A stretch of DNA of 64,000 nucleotides from Rhizophagus irregularis (Eukaryota; Glomeromycota; Glomeromycetes; Glomerales; Glomeraceae): assembly GCF_026210795.1 (NCBI RefSeq), contig NC_089437.1, positions 3,038,001-3,102,000 on the forward strand, in the 5' to 3' direction. The notes beneath the pieces were generated by a model, which saw only the letters and a list, made by a program, of their open reading frames with translations, had not been told where the DNA came from and did no database searches. A program made the position numbers and the translations under genes. Shown piece after piece: positions 34,561-46,925 of the stretch (position 1 is its first letter; every line of letters begins with the position of its first letter).

Positions 34561-37260
34561 TTAAATTGGATATATACCAATTTTGAAAGGAAAAAGTGAG
34601 AAAAAAAAAAAAAAAAAAATTTGCTTAATTTCAGTTTATTCAAATTATTTGTAGATTGGTAAATTTAATTGTCAATTTACCGAAATTAACAATCTTTTTT
34701 TTTATTATCAATAAAAAATAAATAATTAATATAAATTAAACTATTAATTTTTATAATTTATAATTAAAAATGTGTAAATTATAGATAAAATAATAATTAA
34801 TAAAAATAATAAACTAAATATAAATAATTATTAAAAAATAAAATATTGCGAAACTAATCAGCTGGGTTTTAGCCTGCATTATGCTTAATTTTGGCCGGAA
34901 TTATACTTAATTTTGGCCAAAATATAACCCAGACCCCAAAATTAATATTTTTAAAAATATTATCAATAAAAGTTAAAAAAAAAGGATAAATTAAATTCAA
35001 AAAAAAGTACCAATATGCTCAAATATAAAATATGACTTTGTAAAATCAATACAATTTGCTAAAACTCATAATTATGACTATTAATTAATTTTCAATCAAC
35101 TTGCTCCATCTAAAATTATGAGTTTAACCTAATTTTGATTAAATTTGCTAAAACTCAAATGTGAGTTATATATGTGATGTTCAGAATCCTGTTTATTTAA
35201 TAAAAAAAACTATTGCGAAATAGTTTATTTAACTAAAAAAACTATTTTGCAACGAGTTTTAATAATTTTAATAAAAACTGTTGTGAAATAGTTTATTTAA
35301 CTAAAAAAAACTATATCAACCAGTGGAAAATTTCATTTCTCTCGTAATTATTAATAAATAATGATTTTTTATAATTTATATAACATAATTTTTTTTAAGT
35401 TGTATATTATAAAAACTTTATATATTTTGTTCTTGTGCCTATTTTACTTATTTACAATACTTATATAAAAAATTTATATTAAGCTAACTTTATAATTTCA
35501 ACCTCTAGATGCAACTTATTAGTAAAAGATAAGTATTATTTTTAAATATATAAATATATGTAATTTTTTATGAGGAATCAGGTTACTTAAGAAATAAAAA
35601 GCAGGTTTCTTAATAAATTTTATGGTAAATTCAAAATTTATGATTTTTGCAAAAATTAACCAATATTAAACTTAAAAAGTTTACATAAATAATTACCAAT
35701 TTTTTTGTGTAAATATAATTTTAATTGCAAATTACATATTATAGTAAAATAATATTTTATATATTTACAATATTTATTAAATTTTATGATTTGACTAATT
35801 TTAAAAAGTCATTAATAGTAAAAGTATTTCAATAATCATCCAATTTTAATAAAATTTAATATATGATCACTTTTAAAGGTTATAAAACAGTATGCAAAAT
35901 TTTAGTAGATATTATTATATAAAATATTTCAAAATATCAATCAGTATTTTACATATACTAAATGATCTGCATTTTTGTGTAACAGTAAATTTATTCAACG
36001 ATTCTATAAATAACATATCCTCAAATTTTACATACTATTTTATAACCTTTTGAAATGATTGTACATTAAATTTTATTAAAATTGGATGATTATTGAAATA
36101 CTTTTACTATTAACAACTTTTTAAAATTAGTCAAATTATAAAATTTGATAAATATTGTAAATATACTCTTTCAGACTCACTAATTTTATCAAAATTTTCT
36201 TCTTCTATTATGTTTACAAATAAATGGTAAAAGAAAAGGGTGATAATATTATGATATTGAAGTTTACAATTCTTTTAGTCACTAAAAATAGGTAATATGA
36301 AGCTGAGAGATGCAACCTTTTAACGACTTCTTTTGTGAAATTTTTTTCAATAAGATTGTAAAAGCAGTTATGGAGTTTTACCTTTATTATTTAAGTTAAA
36401 GGCGTTACATTGTGTAAATATGGTGTTACATTTGACTCGCATTTTTTCATTTTAACAAAATTTAGGCCGGCATTACGAATTTGGCCAAAATTAAAAAAAA
36501 TTTGGCCAAAATTATGATTTATTGATTGGCGATTTTAATTGAAAAAACTAATTTTAGCCAACTTTTAACTATATATATATGCTATATAATTGAAGGCAAT
36601 GCCACACTAAAATTTTTAAATTGGCAAACATATTAAAAAAAATTTGCCTTTAATTTTTAGGAACATTTCTAGTGACTGATATGTTTCGCACCTGTTTTTT
36701 AAATTGTTTTAATATAAAACGTTGCTAATAAAAAAAACTGTTTTGCAATGATTTTTTAAATTGTTTTAATAAAAAATGTTGCAAAACATTTTTTATTTCA
36801 ATTTAATGAAAAAACCATTTTGCAATAATTTTTTAAATTATCTTAATAAAAAACATTATATAAAATATTTTTTATTTTCTAAAATTCAGATCTGATTCAA
36901 ATCTAATCTAAATCTGTTTAAATCTGATTCAATCAGATCAAATTTTTTAATTCAGATTAGATTACAGATCATAAAAAATTTGATCTAATCTGGTCTATTT
37001 CAGATCAAATCCGTAGATACAAATCAAATCAGATTTTTTTTAAAATACTACCATTAGGAATTTAAAATGTGGTTTATAATAAATTACAATAAATTTTTTT
37101 CTCATAACCTTTCTTTTTTCTTTATATTTTTTTTTCATTATTTCATAATAACTTTTATTTATTTCATAATAGATATTTAAGAACTTTCTTCACCTTTAAT
37201 TTCTATTGAATTTTATAATAATACTTATAATAAACCTTTAAACAATTTTTTTAATAAAAT
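34561..37260. other. AT-rich repeats, no gene
   Basis: Contains an imperfect palindrome at about 35755-36175 (arms CAATAATCATCCAATTTTAA and TTAAAATTGGATGATTATTG). Poly-A/T tandem motifs built on AACTATTTTGCAA/GTTTTTTAAATTG lie at 35190-35320 and 36690-36860. A block of AATCTGATT/CAGATC palindromes lies at 36890-37040. No element ends were resolved. Confidence 0.45.
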
Positions 37261-37418
37261 ATGAATACAAAAAACAATTTATCTAATATTAATAATGACT
37301 TTATAAGTGAAGAAAATGATGGTAATTTATCACTTTAAAAGGGACAAACCTTTGAAATCTTTGAAGAAGTAGAGTTAAATATAATAATGATAATATTGTA
37401 TGCAAACGTATTTATGAA

Positions 37419-38657
37419 TAGTGTTCCAATTCGATTAGCCGCTATCCAGATTTTTTGACGAATATCCAGATATTGGCGGTTATACAAATAACGGATAAGT
37501 TGATGGATCAGATCACACGGATAATGGATAATAATGGATTGGATTTCTTGGATGACCGATAATAATAGATTTATCTGACGGATATTTAACAAATTTAATT
37601 TATAATGATTCAGATCCCGCCAAATCACGTGATGTTACACAAATTTCCAAAAAAGGAAAATTTGATTTAGGACATGCTAGAAATTACGTGATTTAGTGGG
37701 TGGGTAAGGTCAGGTCCTGCAATCAGGTGTCACAATATACCTTTTATGGTAATAGTATATCTTTTATAGTAAATAATATATAATTTGTTTATTAAGAAGC
37801 TTTTTTTGCAATTATCTCACCATTTAAAAGTCCAATTTTAATGAATTTTTTTTTGTTTTATAAAGTATAAAGAGAGCTACAAAATAAAAAAAAGTTTATG
37901 CAAATTGAATTATTGGATAGTAAAATAATTGTATTATAATATATATGTAATATATAGTAATTTATTTATTAAGAAGCTTTTTTGCAATTAACTTACTATA
38001 TAGCAGTTCAATTTTAATGAATTTTTTTTTGTTTTGTAAAGCATAAAGAGGTCTACAAAACAAAAAAAAAGTTTATGCAAATTGGATTATTGGATAGTGA
38101 AATAATTGTATTATAATATATAATATATAATAATTTATTTATTAACAAGCTTTTTTGCAATTATTTCACCATCTAGCAGTCCAATTTCAATGAATTTTTT
38201 TTATTTTATAAAGCATAAATGGGGCTACAAAACAAAAAAAAGTTTATGCAAATTGGATTATTAGATAGCAAACTAATTGTATTATAATATATATATTAAT
38301 ATATTATATTATATATTATACTGTATGTATTTTTTTAGCCAATCAGAATTCAATCACATGGTGGGTAGGGTGGTCAGGTCTCTAATTGAGCATAATCACG
38401 TAATTTTTGGCATGCCTCTTATGTGAAAATTGGGAATTCTTGTTGTACAAGGATCCAAAAAAGGAAATTCTGGTGCCGATCAGTTAATGCCAGCTGGAAT
38501 TATATCTTATACAAATTTTAATGGTATTAACAGATAATCCGGATAATCCTTAAGGATAATCCAGATGATCCAGATGATACTTATATGGATATTCTGAATG
38601 ATGGATTCTAATCGGATTGGATAAAATGGTGACAGATATCCTCAGATTGGAATACTA
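37419..38657. mobile_element. hAT-like element with three tandem palindromic modules, in MULE
   Basis: The ends TAGTGTTCCAAT and ATTGGAATACTA (inverted) are flanked by TTTATGAA and CTTATGAA (37411-37418, 38658-38665), an 8-bp duplication with one transition. Subterminal GGATAATCC/ATCCAGAT repeats lie at both ends. The core holds three copies of a ~185-bp palindromic module (37790-37930, 37975-38110, 38150-38285), each with a TTTTTTGCAATTA start and the AGTCCAATTTTAATGAA core. A CACGTGAT box (37626-37633) and CCAATCAG (38339-38346) are present. It is non-coding. Confidence 0.85.
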
Positions 38658-38867
38658 CTTATGAATATACTAAAGCAGTTCAATACCAACCAAGAAAAGA
38701 TAAAAATTCTGAAAAATATAATCAATAAAGTTTTAGATCAATTGGTTGTCAGTAGTATTTAAATGTAATTTGTTCAAAATCAATAGAAGTTATTAAAATC
38801 TCCACAATAGTTAATGAACACAATCATCTTTTAAATCCAAATATTAAGATTCATGGAGTTCAATATA

Positions 38868-39627
38868 TCTGCCAATTTGTGAAATTTGCTGATCATCAAT
38901 TATGTGGCGTAGTACTAATTAAAATCGATCAAAACCCGTTCTTATGTAAAAAAATGTTAAAAATATATAAAAAAAAAACTTTTAAGATCTCTCCCAAAAT
39001 ATTTATCTCTTTAACCTGAAACCAGTAGAAGAATTTTCTTTTAGAAAAAAAAGGGAAAAAATATTATAAAGTTAGTTTATTAAAAAAAAAAGAAAAACTT
39101 TACAAAAATTCAGAATATTTAATGATTTAACGAAAAAAAATTAACTGAAAAATAATTAATAATAAATATCAAATAGATTATAATTAAACAACTAATCAAT
39201 ACATAATTTAATTTCGCTAAATCATTATTATTAATATTTAGAATTATTTTTTTATTGAAAGATTTTTTTGAATAATTTTGCTTTCTAAATAATTTTTTTT
39301 ATAAACTATAAAAAAAAAAATAAAAAAACAGTTCCAAGTTGTGTCTAATGTAAAATAATTACTAATATACTTGCAAAAATTCTCAACTTACTTGATGTAA
39401 AAATTGGTTAAAAAGTTGATAAGGGAGTTGATGGGAAATTTAATAGGGAGTTTACGAAAGAAAAAAATTTTTTTAACCCAACTTTTTGTTGAAATAATTT
39501 CTTGATATCTGTCATATGATTATGTAATACAAGTGTGATCATTTTTGCAAAACTTAATTTATCTAATTTTTATTAAATTATTGTCAAATTCCTTAATTTA
39601 GACGAATTTTGTTAATTCTGCAGATCG
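38868..39627. mobile_element. Probable TIR element in MULE (ATATCTGCC ends)
   Basis: MULE reading breaks off after PNIKIHGVQ and resumes about 760 bp later. The junctions carry ATATCTGCC on the left and GGCAGATAT on the right. The flanks resemble a diverged duplication (GAGTTCAA and GATTTCAT). The interior is A/T-rich without a gene. The exact ends are uncertain. Confidence 0.5.
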
Positions 39628-39790
39628 GCAGATATGATTTCATCAGTTTTTAAAAGAAATAAAATCTGATATATTAGAATATCTTACTGCAGTTTAACTG
39701 TGGATGTTCAAATTATATATAGATTATTAACTAAAAAATATCCAGACACTTATATTCATCATAAAAACTTATATAATGCAATATAAAAAG

Positions 39791-40907
39791 TTAATTCGTG
39801 ATTCAGATAAAAATGAGTGAGCAATTTTGCAATTCTCAAATGTGGGTGTTCTTACATATGTAAATCCATCAATTTTCAGCCAAATTGTTTGAAATTTTTG
39901 CTGAAAAAACTTTAAGATTGGCTCTATCATATTTAAGTATTTAATATAATATTTATAACAGCTCTAAATTTAAAAATAATTTACAAAATAGGAGTAATAA
40001 AAAATAAAAAAAAATTAAAAAGAATTTTTTTACAAATTTTTTTTAAAAAAATGCTTTGGTTTATATTCAGAATATATGTTTTTATGGAGTTTAATCTATT
40101 TTTAAACTTTTAAAATTAGTATTTAATTTGTGATTCATGTAAAAATAAGGAGTAAATCACTAATTAAATTTGAAAAAAATAAAAAAACTTGTTTTTGTAA
40201 TTATCTCGTGATCCAGTAATTCAATTTCAATGAAAATTTTTTTATTGTGTAGCTCTCCAATTTCTCTATGTAATAAAAAAAAGATTGTTGAAATTGGACC
40301 AATAGATTGTGAGATAATTGCAAAAAATGAGTTTTTTCGAGGACGCTGCATTTATCTAATATATTCGAAAAAAATCATTTTTGTGATTATCTCACGATCT
40401 ATTGGTCCAATTTTAAAGATCTTTTTTTTATTTTGTAGAGAGATTAGAGGGTTACACAATAAAAAAATGTTCACCAAAGTCAAATCATTGGATCATAGGA
40501 TAATCACAAAAAATGATTTTTTTATTTACTTAAAATTTAATTAGCATTTTCTCTATTGGTACATAGAATACGAATTAAATACTAATTTTAAAAGTTTAAA
40601 AATAGATTGCATTTCCCTAAAAACATATATTCTGAATATAAATCAAGAATTTTTTTTAAAAAAATTAATGAAAAATTTTCTTGATTTATTTTTGATTTTT
40701 TATTACACCTATTATACAATTATTCTTAAACTTTTGAGCTTTATAAATATTACATTAAATATTCAGATATGATAGAGCCAATCTTAAAGTTTTTTCAGTA
40801 AAAATTTCAAATGATTTGGCTAAAAATTGATGGATTTATATATGTAAGTACACTTACATTTAGGATCGCAAAATTACTTACTCATTCTTATCTGAATTAC
40901 GAATTAA
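39791..40907. mobile_element. 1.1-kb foldback element in MULE (TTAATTCGTGATTCAG ends)
   Basis: The whole element is an inverted repeat with arms of several hundred bp: AACTTTAAGATTGGCTCTAT (about 39910) is mirrored by ATAGAGCCAATCTTAAAGTT (about 40770). The centre holds two palindromic core modules (about 40190-40330 and 40375-40515). The element at 48283-49031 has related ends and arm sequence. No clear target duplication was found. Confidence 0.85.
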
Positions 40908-43603
40908 AAGATATAAGCAAATAGAAGAAAAAGATGATGCAGAAAATATGTTGCAAGATTTGTATAACCTTCAAAAGAAAGATTTAGGTTGGATAATTAA
41001 AACACATATAATTGGAAATGATTTTTGTTTAAGAAGTGTTTTATGAATGTCATCACAACAAGTTCAACTTTGGATGAGATTTCATAATGTGGTTATTACA
41101 GATGATACCTATAAAACAAATTGATATGATATGGCATTATCATTATTTATAATAATTGACAACTATAATTAAACTTGTATTGTAACGCAAGTTTTAATAA
41201 AAGATAAAACTGACTCAATTTTTCAATGGATTCTTGATTATATATTACATGCAACTAATTATTCATTTTCAAAAGTCATTTTTACAGATGGAGATTTGGC
41301 AATGGCTGCAACAATTAAAGTAAAATTGTCTGATACTTATCATTATATTTGCCTTTTCCATATGAATTAAAATTTTATAAAGCATTTAAAAAAAAAACTT
41401 TACTTTTTGCCATCAATTGTTTATTAAAACTTGAAATAGTTTATATGTTAAAGATTTTGAAAGAAGATGGCAACAGTTGATAACTAATTACTGCTGCTAA
41501 ATCTTATTTGCATATTTAATACAATTTTCTTAAGTGTATTGTTATATACAAATCTGATTTACAGCTAGTATTGCAATAACTCAAAGAGGTGAATTCAAAA
41601 ATAATACCATTAAATTAAAAGGACTTTATATAGCTTCATTGGTTTATCTTATTCAGCAAATTCATATAAGATTGGAAAAGAAAAGACAGTATGCTGAATT
41701 TGAAAATCAAAAAACTTAAAATATTATGACTAGCATATTACATATTAATGAAAAATTCTTTGAATCTATTATTCAAATATTAAAAAAATTTCTTATACCA
41801 AATATACTAATAATTGCAAAAAAAAAAAATTTTAACAGTATTTTATATGAAGCAATTCAAATTAGTTTGAATTTAAATTTAGATACCTTGGTAAGTTAAA
41901 CTAAAATAATAATAATATGTAAAAGTATGGTAAGGAAGTGTATTATTAGTAGTAAATTAGTGTTGAAAAAGGAATTATTTAAAGTTAGGATAAGGGAGTG
42001 TGGCATAGTGAATTAACGTTAAAAAGGAATTATTTAGGGTAAGAGAATGTAACATAAAATTAACATACTTTGGCACAAAATACAAATTAAAATAAGATAT
42101 TTGAATATTATTAATATACACCTCAAAATGATGCTATTAAAAACAAATATGATTACAAAAAAGCATTACTCAAAGACTTAATAAAAAATATGCCTAATTC
42201 CTTTATTATTAAAGTATAGTGAGTACAACCATCAATTTGTACACAACCATGGTTCATACAATACATTATATTTTTACAAAATGGAAGTCATATATGCATA
42301 TGCTTAATGTTGATCAATAATAAAGAAATTATTTGTTGTCATTTTATCAAAAAGTGTGTCAGCATTTTTTAATATTTTATTAATTCCATTAAGATAATAT
42401 AATAATTAAGCTGTACAATTATCTGAAAATACAATACATGCTTCATCATCAATTCAATTATTTAATACTTCTCAAAGTGTACCAATTCATTCAAATTTTA
42501 ATTTGAAATATTTTTATCCAGATATTGTATGTGAAGAAAATATTTTTACAGCAGAACTAAAGAAAAACATAACTGATCATCAAAAATATGCAAAAACTTG
42601 TGAATTATAAAAAAAAGCATATAATCTTTCTAAATAATTAGGTCAAAAATCAGAGTATATTAATTTATTTAATAATTTCATACATTCTATAGAATTTAAT
42701 TTGAGTGAAATGAATGATAAGAAAAATATAAATGAGTTTCAAAGAAAAATTTCAAATCCAATCTATGTAAAACCTTGTAAAAAATCACTTCAAAAGAGAT
42801 ATAAAAGTTCTTTGAAACAGTAATGTATTGGCTATACAAATGCTGAACTTTGTACACCTTTAGGAAATGTATGTTAAAATATTGATTATTCTTTATCTGA
42901 TAAATTTTCTAAATGTAGTGGATTGAATAATTTTAAATAGATGAAAAAATGTGAAAGATGTAAGTAATATGCATAGGGTTCTGATCGGTTTCAGTAATTA
43001 CCGAACTGAACCGATCGGTTTTTAGTTTTTGGTCAGTAATTACATCAAAAATTACCGACCGAACACTTCGGTAATTTACCGATCAGTTCGGTAATTTCAG
43101 TTTTCAGTATCAGTTTTATCATTTCTCGAACCAATTTACTGATCTAACTATTTATTTCGTGATTGGCCAACTGATAATCTTTTTTTACTGTATCACAAAT
43201 TTTTTTTTTCATTTTTTATTTCTTCTAGATAATCTACATTGATCTGATCATAAACTTGTCAGTTTACTCAGTTGTCATTTATTACTACTTTTGTTAATAA
43301 ATAAATAAACATTTCTTTTTAAAATGCATCAGCAAGTTTGAAAAGCGTTGATTCACACCAGTATACGCGTTGATCAACACCAGCTAGTTGTTCAACATGA
43401 TTAACAATATTAATCAACACCCATATATTGGAGTATATCAGCGCATAATGTTAATATACGTGTCGTTCAACTCTAATTTGTAGTGCAACACATTATGCAT
43501 TGTTGTTCAACGCACTGTATATTAACGTATATATATGATTACATGTGTATATTTTAATTAAATTATATTTATTTATTTATTTTTACTCACCTTAGGAACC
43601 AAA

Positions 43604-43665
43604 CCGGTTACCTCAACTTACAATATCATATCTCACGATCTAACCACTGTACTATTTAATTTAAG
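43604..43665 (-). other. tRNA-like (SINE-type) sequence
   Basis: On the minus strand AGTGGTTAGATC resembles a D-arm/A-box and CCGGTTTGGTTCC resembles a T-arm/B-box with one C-to-T change from GGTTCG. They are spaced by about 35 nt, as in a tRNA. No proper acceptor stem is seen, so it is at best a decayed tRNA or tRNA-derived promoter. Confidence 0.4.
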
Positions 43666-43832
43666 TATAATATACATTTATTAAAATTAGTATTTAAAAA
43701 AAAAATCATTTCGGCAATACTATAATGGCCGTACTCTATATCACATGTATCACGTGATACTGGATTACCGCTGCGGACTGCGGTATAGCAAAAAAAGAAA
43801 TTAAGCTTTTTTTAGCAAAGCTTAATTTTTTT

Positions 43833-43990
43833 TTGCTTTTCTTCGTTCTCCCCTTCCCTTTCATTTTCCCATTACCCCTTCGTTCTCCCCTTCGTTCTCC
43901 CCTTCCCTTTCATTTTCCCATTACCCTTTATTTCTCCCCTTCCCGTTTCGTTTCCTTTCGCTTATTCTTCTTCTCCTTTCTTTCTTTTTA
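43833..43990 (+). promoter_or_regulatory. Pyrimidine-rich leader with short tandem repeats
   Basis: C/T-rich sequence with repeated TTCGTTCTCCCCTTCCCTTT-type units just upstream of the hairpin and mini-exon arrays. It follows an AAGCTTT..AAAGCTT hairpin (43802-43828). It reads like the 5' leader of a fungal transcript. The open frame through it is low-complexity and not a credible protein. Confidence 0.4.
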
Positions 43991-44099
43991 CTTTATAAAA
44001 GTTTTATCCGTTATTTCTATAAAAACTCCGTAAAAATGAGCCTTCACGGATCCATTCACAGAAAATGTAATAAGTGGATAAATTCTGTAATATAAGGTC

Positions 44100-45150
44100 A
44101 TTAATTCCGGAGATATGAGCCTTTTACGGAAAAAAGTTTGGTGAGTTTCGCAACGAAACGTTGCGAAACTATTTATTCATTTTTTAACGAAACGTTTTTT
44201 AACGTTTAGAAATATTTTTTAAAAATTCTTTTAATCGAAGCGTTGGCTAACGTTCGATTATTTTTTATTTCATTTTTAATTGGAACGTTGAAAAAGCGTT
44301 CGAAATATTATTTTTTTTAAATTCTTTTAATCTCGAACGTTGGCTAACGTTCGATTAATTTTTTTACTTCATTTTTAATCGAGACGTTGAAAAACATTCC
44401 GAAATATTGTTTTTTAAAAAATTCTTTAATCGACGCGTTGGCTAAGCGCTTCGATTTTTCATTAAAAATATTTTGAAACATTTTTTAACATTTGAAATAT
44501 TTGTTTTATTTTTTTTAATCGAACGTTGTCTAACGTTCGAAATATTTGTTTTTTCATTTTTTTTAATCGGAAGGCGTTGGCTATAACGTTCGATTTTTTC
44601 ATTAAAATTATTTTGCGCTTTTTAAGCGTTTGAAATATTTGTTTTATTTTTTTTAATCGGAGGCGTTGGTTAACGTTCCAATTTTTCATTTTTAGCAAAC
44701 GTTTTTTAACGTTTGAAAATATTTTTTTTCTTTTTTTTTAATCGAACGTTTTTACGAAAACAATTTTTTAATTTTTTTAATCGAACGTTGGCGTTCCGAT
44801 TATTTTTATTTTACTTTTTTAACGAAACGTTGAAAACGTTTCATTTATTCTTTTTTTAACTTCTTTAATCGGAACGTTGTCTAAGCGTTCCAATTTTTTT
44901 ATTTTTCATTTTTTTTAACGAAACGTTTTTAACGTTTCGAAAATACATTTTTTTTTTATTTTTCTTAATCGAACGTTGGCTAAGCGTTCCGATTTTTTTG
45001 TATTTCATTTTTAACGAAACGTTTTTTAACGTTTGAAACTTTTTTTGATTTTTTCTTTAATCGGAACGTTGGCTAACGTTCCGATTTTTTTTATTACATT
45101 TTTTAACGAAACGCTTATTAACGTTTCGTAATTTTTTTCATTTTTTTTCC
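44100..45150 (+). repeat. Hairpin array with AACGTT palindromes
   Basis: At least fourteen short palindromes separated by T-rich tracts. Two types alternate: TCGAACGTTGGCTAACGTTC and ACGAAACGTTTTTTAACGTT. The spacing is irregular, about 50-60 bp. Many loops contain CTAAC or CTAAG, like the palindromes in the cassettes that follow, but no exon/donor pairs are visible. They may be cassettes that lost their exons. Confidence 0.75.
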
Positions 45151-45163
45151 TTTCTTCTTTTAG

Positions 45164-46200
45164 GTCAGCGGGTGGACTTCCGAGTTCCGAAGAACGGAAA
45201 ACCAAGATTTGTAAGATAAGTACGAATCTTGGTTTAATTTTTTTTTCTTTTTTTTTAATATTATTAATGAACGGTTACTAATAACCATTCTTTTCTTTTT
45301 TTAGGTTTCGGGCGGCTTCCTGGTTCCAAAGAACGGAAAGAACCAAGATTCGTAAGTATATACGAATCTTGGTTTTGTTTTTTTTTGTTTTTTTTAAAAA
45401 AATATTATGAACGGTTACTTAATAACCGTTCTTTACTTCTATTTTTTAGGTTTCGGGCGGCTTCCTGGTTCGAAGAACAGAAAAGAACCAAGATTCGTAA
45501 GTATATACGAATCTTGGTTTTGTTTTTTATTTTTTTTTAATATTATGAACGGTTACTAATAACCGTTCCTTTCTTTTTTATAGGTTCGGGTGGACTTCGG
45601 ACAAATGGGAGAACCAAGATTCGTAAGTACGAGTACGAATTTTGGTTTTTGTTTTTTTTTAATATTTTGGAACGGTTTACTAACCGTTCCTTTCTTTTTT
45701 TTATAGGTTCGGGTGGAAGCAAGAACGGAAAAACCCAAAGATTCGTAAGAATCTTTATTTTTTTCTTTCTTTGTTTATTATTATGAACGGTTTACTAACC
45801 GTTCTTTCTTTCTTTTATAGGTTCGGGTGGGCTTCCAAGAACGGAAAACCCAAAGATTCGTAAGGTATGGTACGAATCTTAACTTTTTTTTTATTTTTTT
45901 ATTATTAAGAACGGTTAACTAACCGTTCTTGTATTTTTTTTTATAGGTTTGGGTGGGCTTCCGAAGAACGGAAAACCCAAAGAATCAGTAAGTTTTGAAT
46001 AAAACACGTTTTTTATTTTTATTTTTTTTATTTTTTTTTAATTTTCTCTTTTCTTTTTGTAGGTATCGATTCTTTCGGCTTTGGGACTTGGATATGCCGA
46101 TATGGTAAGTTTCGATATTCGAAACTTACATTTTTTTAATTATTTTTTTTTAATTTTATTCTTTAAGAAACGTTAACTGAACGTTTCTCTTTTTTTGTAG
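45164..46200 (+). repeat. Tandem intron/mini-exon array B
   Basis: Eight clear cassettes. Exons after a T-rich tract and AG: 45164-45210, 45305-45351, 45450-45496, 45584-45622, 45707-45744, 45821-45859, 45947-45987, 46063-46104 (47,47,47,39,38,39,41,42 nt); a ninth acceptor is at 46200. All eight are followed by GTAAG (five GTAAGT). Exon consensus is GTTCGGGTGG.CTTCC..GAACGGAAA followed by ACC(C)AA(A)GATTC. The donor lies in a hairpin: ACCAAGATTCGTA pairs with TACGAATCTTGGT in the intron. A second hairpin (GAACGGTT..AACCGTTC) has TACTAAT or TACTAAC in its loop, 15-25 nt before the acceptor. Frames are not preserved between exons. No protein is recognised. Confidence 0.75.
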
Positions 46201-46925
46201 GCCTAGATTTTCTTTTCGGTTTGCAATCTGGATTTTTCTTTTGTAGGTCAGCTTGATGGTTATTTCGACCACTTGAGCGAATGAATAATGGAAGATAATT
46301 CCTCAATCACCTCAATGTGAATATTAAACCGAACGATGTTGTTAAAATATCATCGACGAGATTTGGTTTTGATTTTTATCGTGAAGGAGCATAATATTAA
46401 TATAATTATCGAGGAAAGTTCATATTTCCACCTTGTTATGGTTGTGTCGATAGCTATGTCGAACGGAATTTTAGTACGTTGATCGCTTAAAAATCATGCG
46501 GCAATCCAATTATAACAAGAGGATGAATTTTTACAATTTTACATGATTAGATATTGTATTTGTATTGTACTGTATTCTATAAATAAATTTACAATGTTTT
46601 ATAATTTAAAAATTTTAAAATATACACGTTAATAATATACAATAATATATATGTTAATAAATTACTAATACTACAATTAAAGTTAACTATCGTACGATGA
46701 CTAAAAAATACCATTCTACCGTTGCTATACGTGTTTTTAATATCAATATACGCATTTTTATACATTGTATACGCGTTTTTAAACTATCGTTGTTTTACTA
46801 TGTGTAGCTTTACACTTAAATGGGTGTTGTTTTACACGTTTTTAAACATTTTTAAGTGGTGTTGATTGACAAAGGGTTCGTTTCCCTACGTTTTTTGGCG
46901 TTGAGCAACACATGGTGGTTTTCAA

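Larger units (their letters stand above)
37261..42973 (+). pseudogene. MULE (FAR1-like) transposase relic, split by insertions
   Basis: Begins ATG at 37261 (MNTKNNLSNINNDFISEEND, then KGQTFEIFEEVEL), interrupted by an element at 37419-38657. It resumes with YTKAVQYQPRKDKNSEKY and VIKISTIVNEHNHLLNPN, the FAR1-type DNA-binding domain (38668-38860). After another insertion comes LLTKKYPDTYIHHKNLYNAI (about 39720-39790), then a foldback element, then DLGWIIKTHIIGNDFCLRSV, ITDDTYKTN, FSKVIFTDGDLAMAATIKVK and TYHYICLFHM: the MULE DDE domain with D at ITDDT and TDGD (40990-41370). C-terminal pieces include ISNPIYVKPC..KRYKSS and a CERC pair (42720-42965), where the hAT is inserted. Stops at Trp and Gln positions and frameshifts make it non-functional. 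Confidence 0.72.

Noticed and set aside
43833-44033. ORF with PLPLRSPLRSPLPFHF as a proline-rich protein
   Set aside because: Pyrimidine-tract translation; better explained as a transcript leader or simple repeat.
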